A stretch of 64,000 nucleotides of DNA. It comes from Hemicordylus capensis (taxonomy: Eukaryota > Chordata > Lepidosauria > Squamata > Cordylidae). The stretch covers positions 134,001 to 198,000 of the forward strand of contig NC_069657.1 of assembly GCF_027244095.1 (NCBI RefSeq). Direction: 5' to 3'. Below are positions 61,501-64,000 of the stretch, piece by piece. Position numbers and translations under genes: made by a program. The first letter of the stretch is position 1; each line of letters opens with the position of its first letter. The notes beneath the pieces were generated by a model, which had not been told where the DNA came from, did not search any database, and was given only the letters and a program-made list of their open reading frames with translations.

Positions 61501-63675
61501 GTAGAACCAGAGCTTCTGCAGGGACAAGAGGCCTTGGCGCTGGAGGTGCTCCAGCTGGGTGATCAGGATCATGTACTCCTTCACCAGGGTCCGCATGGCC
61601 GCGGCCAGCGCGTGATTCACCTGCCCATACTCAAAGGAAGACTTCTCCTCGGTGAACCTGGGAAGAGGCAGAACAGGACGCCGTGAAGAGGGAGAGGGAC
61701 AACCCCACACTCGGGCGCTTCTAGCCCAGGCAACATGGCGGGAGCAAGGAAGGAGCAGGCAAAGAGGGTCCTCTTGGCTTGGAAACGCCACTCAAAGAGG
61801 AAGCAACGTCTGCTCCCCGCTGAGAATGTTCCCTGCAGAAGCCCCACTAGAAGCCACAACTGCCAGGAAAAGTGGAGACAAAGCTGGCTCCAAGAAGGAG
61901 GGAAGCCCTTTGGACAACGAAGAGAAAGTGGGGCGGCCCTTCAAGCCACAGGCAGCCCAGTCTGCTAGGGAAGGAGGAGACGGCCACGGCTACCTGCAGC
62001 CACCAAGGGAGGAGAGCATCCCAGGGCCAAGCAGTGCCCCACACAGCTCCCCCCCCCCGCCCGCAAGCCAAAGAGGCTACCTGGTTACTATGGAGTAACT
62101 TGAAGCCACGGGAAGAATCCTGGTGACAAGCTCCTTGACAGACATGTCCAAATTGGGGTCCACCAAGAAAGTTCGGTTCTCTCGACCCACAAGCGGCTGG
62201 GCGGTGATGTACCTGCCGTCCACCCCAATCAGAACGTACAGCAAGTCCTCCACAATGGCGGACTCTTGGGAGGGCAGCGGCAACGTTCCTGGAAGAGAAC
62301 AAGAGATGCCCATCAGCTGGGGGCCAGTTGCTCCAGCACCTTTGGCAGGGGCCCTGGGGGCCCCACTTGAGCAGGGGACCGCAGACTACCGTTGTGGGAA
62401 AAACAGAACGAGGGCGCAGCCGCAGCGACGTCCTCTGAGGGAGACTGGCCGAGACCTGCACGGCGGATGGCTCCCTGCCGCGAGGGGGCCTGGAAACGGC
62501 TCAGAGCCGTCAGCTCAGCCACCGTCCCCCCGCAGGACTGACCGATGGGCACAGCCGTGTCAGTGCTCAAAGCGGAGCTCGTGAGGAAATCGCCAATCAG
62601 GGCCGGCCGCTCATACACCCACGCAGGAAACAACGGGATGGGCTGGCCCGCGGACTTCTTGTTCTGCTTCTCCCGCAGCATTTTCCGTACCAGTTCCAGA
62701 GGCTGCCAAAGGGAGGAGAAGAAGAAGGGGGAGGCAGGTCACCGCCACAGAGCAGTGGAATGCTCAGCTAGCCACCGAGGCTGCCGGGCAAGGAGAGGCC
62801 GGGCACGTGCCCACCTAGCACTCGCCCCGCTCAAGCCCCGGCTCCTGCTGCCAAGAGGGGCAGTCACAACCAAACTCGACATATTGGCACCTGCAGCAAC
62901 AGCGGCCTAGACACTGGGAGGGGAAGGGGCGGGGCGGCCAGGTTCTCTTCTTGCAGGGCGGAACGTGTGGAACAGCGCTCTCCCCGGCAGACAGGGAAGG
63001 ACCCACCTGCCTCCCGTCCAGCCCCAGCCGGGCCCACCCGCACCCGGCTTGAGAACAGCCCAGGCCCCTCTACGCAGCACAGCCAAGGAGCCACTGGCAG
63101 AAGCCCACGGGCCCCGAGCCAGGAGGACACCTGCAGAAGCCAACCTTCTCCAAGCACCACGCAGAAGGAAACCAAAGGCTGTGCTGGAGCCAGGGAGCTC
63201 GCTGGGCCGGCCCGATCTCAGCCCCACGGCTCCGTCCTCACAGCCTTCTGCACGTCTCAGAACGAGGTCAGCTCTGGGCCCAGGACAGAAGCAGAGTTGA
63301 GGCATGGGGCAACTGCCCACTGGGATCATAAGCCCCTGACCCATGGCACGAGGGCGGGAACCACAAGGCCTCCCTTGTGCGTCACAAGGATGCACCTGCC
63401 TCCCCCCCGTCGTGTCAGGATGGAAGCCAGAGCAGCCGCCGCCGCCGCCAGCTCTTCCAAAGAGCAGCCACCCAGAGTCAAGCCACCCCAGCCAGAGAAG
63501 TGACCTGCTGTGTGCTGGCGCTGGTGGTCACCGTGCCCAGCTGCTTCCGTAACTCCTCAAGCTCCTGCACGGTCATCTTGGGAGCCGTCGAGGGGGCGGA
63601 GAAAGTGACGCTGCCGCCACTGTTCAGAGCCAGTTCTGCCCTCTCCTTGGCGTTTTGCTGCAAACATTGGAGGGT
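43505..63675 (-). CDS. TUBGCP2: TUBGCP2, gamma-tubulin complex component 2 (GCP2), 5' exons beyond the window
   Basis: GCP2 pairs with GCP3 in the gamma-tubulin small complex and ring complex that nucleate microtubules at centrosomes. Exons in transcript order: 63675-63505, 62702-62543, 62288-62081, 61657-61458, 60205-60016, 59846-59701, 59505-59325, 58345-58165, 57692-57520, 57228-57100, 56746-56626, 56018-55875, 45853-45725, 43855-43692, 43604-43505. They join in one frame of 2397 nt (798 residues plus stop); all have GT-AG borders. The first visible residues, [15 protein letters not shown], correspond to about residue 94 of the 902-aa human protein. The GRIP1 part ([51 protein letters not shown]) is followed by the GRIP2 part ([46 protein letters not shown]-like [16 protein letters not shown]). 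The tail after NGFYTERLE is shorter than in human. Confidence 0.97.
44578..44640 (+). mobile_element. L2-type 3' terminus with (AAATA)n tail
   Basis: 'ccgccctgagccattttgg', 'agggcggtatataaatc' and an aaataaata tail are the consensus terminus of squamate L2 and its passengers. No recognisable L2 body precedes it. In the second-last TUBGCP2 intron. Confidence 0.8.
45008..45625 (+). mobile_element. CR1 LINE 3' end in a TUBGCP2 intron
   Basis: ORF2 C-terminus ([55 protein letters not shown]) and 3' UTR to 'gactagatgggcctgatcc'. One frame stays open for 109 codons, so this is one of the younger copies. It ends about 100 bp from the exon at 45725-45853 and lies antisense to TUBGCP2. Confidence 0.9.
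46550..47100 (+). other. Unassigned acidic open stretch
   Basis: Plus-strand frames at 46649-46870 and 46704-47159 read [18 protein letters not shown] and [18 protein letters not shown], continuing as a Ser/Thr/Pro-rich stretch. This looks like a protein-coding past rather than GC noise, but no domain is recognisable. An L2-type tail follows at 47.18 kb, so the region may be the body of an unnamed repeat. It is antisense inside the long TUBGCP2 intron, with no splice-linked partner visible. Confidence 0.3.
47180..47375 (+). mobile_element. L2-type 3' tail
   Basis: AT-rich 'tttaattttaattagtttta', then 'accaccctgagccactttag' and 'aggacagtatatcaac' with an (AAATGAATAAA)-type tail. Confidence 0.7.
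47700..47800 (-). repeat. Short interspersed repeat tail abutting the CR1
   Basis: 'tttactgcatttctagactg' and 'ccaaaggctctgggcagtg' resemble the reversed tail of a LINE-mobilised SINE. It sits exactly where the CR1 3' end should continue. Confidence 0.4.
47801..51580 (-). mobile_element. Near-complete CR1 LINE, 3' end missing
   Basis: The longest CR1 here, about 3.8 kb. From its 5' end (right): an intact ORF1 (51565-50669), then ORF2 with endonuclease ([26 protein letters not shown] near 50.4 kb), linker, and RT with FADDTKLF (about 48.49 kb) and [15 protein letters not shown]2 carries only four visible lesions: in-frame stops near 50.24, 49.36 and 49.10 kb and one frameshift near 49.59 kb. 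That makes it the youngest LINE in the window. The 3' part after 'agtactttttcac' (complement of 47801-47813) and the whole 3' UTR are absent. It lies in the 10-kb TUBGCP2 intron in the gene's own orientation. Confidence 0.92.
50669..51565 (-). CDS. CR1 ORF1 protein: zinc finger, coiled coil, SGNH-type esterase (298 aa)
   Basis: Uninterrupted frame of the CR1 copy. Residues about 12-40 hold paired CxxC motifs ([17 protein letters not shown]), a PHD/RING-like zinc finger. A leucine-heptad coiled coil follows at about 40-62 ([18 protein letters not shown]). The C-terminal 180 residues are an SGNH esterase-like domain with the nucleophile block [14 protein letters not shown]. The middle block [13 protein letters not shown] keeps TND but has Ser for the usual Gly. 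The last block is [17 protein letters not shown] with a DxxH-type RLHLN. CR1 ORF1 proteins bind nucleic acid and are thought to aid RNP formation. No host function is implied. Confidence 0.88.
   Translation of the reverse strand: MEIEGQQGRGHFPVYCTECHMYDYLPHGQKSWVCARCKELLALREQIRSLQTKVVDLEKLRETERHVDETFRDVIGASHSRAGSSSAVRENEGLGQGGHQSEEEGNAPLEGTPSVDDEPISSRTGDTTLGGGGLLVVGDSIIRGIERWICDPRVDRTVTCLPGAKVADITRHLDRLLGSAGVKTAVVVHISTNDVRKCKVLEAKFRLIGSVLKSRTPKGAFSEMLPVLRTGTVRQAELRGFNKCMRRWCWKEGFRFVRHWDTFWEKQGLYKRDRLHLNQDGTRLLALKIRKVAEQLLK
51745..51895. repeat. AT-rich low-complexity block
   Basis: Dominated by TTAAATT, TTATTAATT and similar units, with almost no G or C. It separates the CR1 5' region from a G-rich block. 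Confidence 0.9.
51897..52328. repeat. Purine-rich G/A block with 10-bp hairpin at its left end
   Basis: Strong G-over-C strand asymmetry, with GGC, GGA and GGGAGA motifs repeated imperfectly. At the left end gcagaactct (51924-51933) and agagttctgc (51946-51955) form a perfect inverted pair. It may be a 5' region of a repeat or an expanded simple sequence. Open frames in it are low complexity. Confidence 0.6.
52330..54985 (-). mobile_element. L2-clade LINE, most of ORF2
   Basis: From right to left on the minus strand: the endonuclease C-terminal part ([21 protein letters not shown] near 54.5-54.7 kb), RT N-terminal motifs ([19 protein letters not shown] near 53.58 kb), [15 protein letters not shown] near 53.37 kb, ADDTQIYFS near 53.1 kb and [16 protein letters not shown] near 52.7 kb. 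Several frame changes and stops make it dead. The final tail consensus is missing on the left. It lies in the long TUBGCP2 intron next to the CR1. Confidence 0.9.
54990..55440 (+). repeat. Interspersed repeat with L2-like terminus, split by a SINE
   Basis: Outside the SINE the two parts join at 'ctccccgatataaa'. The right part ends 'taactgcccagagaggaaag', 'tttgggcggaatacaagtta' and an aaataaac tail, a LINE-type terminus. Confidence 0.5.
55029..55280 (-). mobile_element. tRNA-derived SINE with perfect 14-bp target duplication
   Basis: On the minus strand 'ggttgccggttcaaatcc' is a tRNA box B, near the 5' end of a body ending 'aaatcgacttgacggcac'. The same 14 bases, ctccccgatataaa, flank the element at 55015-55028 and 55281-55294. 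This shows LINE-mediated insertion and gives exact ends. An intact duplication implies a recent insertion. Confidence 0.9.
57422..57441. repeat. (GT)n microsatellite
   Basis: Ten GT units in a short TUBGCP2 intron. Confidence 0.95.
58518..58545. repeat. (GGCA)n array, first block
   Basis: Five to six GGCA units in a TUBGCP2 intron. A second array of the same unit lies at 58684-58718. Confidence 0.85.
58684..58718. repeat. (GGCA)n array, second block
   Basis: About eight units with one AC interruption (caggcagacaggcagg). Same intron and same unit as the first block. Confidence 0.85.
60672..61105 (+). mobile_element. L2-clade LINE 3' end
   Basis: [18 protein letters not shown] is the ORF2 C-terminus of L2. 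An AT-rich 3' UTR and 'gacagagcagtataaaagc' follow. In a TUBGCP2 intron, antisense. Confidence 0.8.
61126..61205 (-). mobile_element. Inverted L2-type tail
   Basis: 'ttatttatttgatctttata', 'ctgcccttctgagctgg' and 'cagagtggtttacaatt' are the reversed L2 terminus, ending in (AAC)n. It stands tail-to-tail with the preceding L2. Confidence 0.75.
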
Positions 63676-64000
63676 CTGGAAAAGCCCAACGGAGAGGAGT
63701 CACCACAGCAGTCCAGGAGAGCTTCCAACAGGAGCCCGAACGCCAGCATTTTGTACCCCCCACCCCCTGCCACATCAAGGGTTTCTTCCTTCCTTCCTTC
63801 CCTCCCAGGTGGGGGGCAGAGACCCACTAGTGTAGGCCTGGCTCATGACTTGTGCCTGCCACTGGTCTCCCCTCGCACGCTTTTCTGGCACGCTTGGGAG
63901 AGAAGGAGGCCTGCTGGCCTTTGCACTGGGCGATGGGGATGGGGAGAGGCCGTGGGGGGCCTCTTCTCCCGACCCCCGCGCTCCTCTGGGGAGAGGAGAG
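63676..64000 (-). other. TUBGCP2: TUBGCP2 intron running off the window
   Basis: No further exon is visible to the right edge. A (TTCC)n stretch lies near 63.78-63.80 kb. The missing N-terminal exons must lie beyond 64000. Confidence 0.75.

Overview
This window is vertebrate nuclear DNA, most likely from a squamate reptile. It holds three conserved intron-bearing genes in a background of CR1 and L2 LINEs, 5S-rRNA-derived and tRNA-derived SINEs, hAT-type MITEs, an R4/Dong LINE end and DIRS-like fossils. That mixture, including the 5S-derived SINE type described in Anolis, is typical of lizards. GC content is high around genes, introns are short and there are many G/C homopolymer runs, which would fit a microchromosome or other gene-dense segment.

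Layout. 1-5.6 kb: nested and abutting CR1 and L2 copies. 5.6-9.7 kb: intergenic DNA with two hAT-type repeats and no gene that I can recognise. 9.7-23.0 kb, minus strand: CWF19L1, 14 coding exons whose lengths sum to one open frame of 549 codons. 22.99-23.15 kb: a CpG-rich divergent promoter of 167 bp. 23.15-41.76 kb, plus strand: ERLIN1, 11 coding exons giving 348 aa, with a non-canonical GC-AG intron 9. 41.8-43.3 kb: short intergenic gap. 43.3-63.7 kb, minus strand: TUBGCP2 without its first exons, 15 exons and 798 residues to the stop; about 93 N-terminal residues lie beyond the right edge. The 10-kb TUBGCP2 intron at 45.85-55.87 kb holds the best-preserved LINE of the window, a CR1 with an intact 298-aa ORF1.

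How the genes work. CWF19L1 is the animal Cwf19/Drn1 protein linked to intron-lariat turnover. ERLIN1 is an ER-membrane SPFH/prohibitin scaffold that assembles with ERLIN2 and RNF170 in ER-associated degradation of IP3 receptors and in sterol control. TUBGCP2 is the GCP2 subunit of the gamma-tubulin complex. They do not share a pathway; the link is positional. CWF19L1 and ERLIN1 start head-to-head, and ERLIN1 and TUBGCP2 end tail-to-tail. In human, as I recall, CHUK lies between ERLIN1 and CWF19L1 with all three in the same direction, and TUBGCP2 is tens of megabases away on 10q, so both neighbourhoods differ from the mammalian order.

No CRISPR, operon, phage or other prokaryote-type system is present, and I found no convincing new molecular system. 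The most useful observations are the gene-order changes, the GC-AG donor in ERLIN1, the CAG-encoded glutamine run in CWF19L1, a DIRS-like element with 128-bp inverted termini, and several nested insertions with readable target-site duplications.
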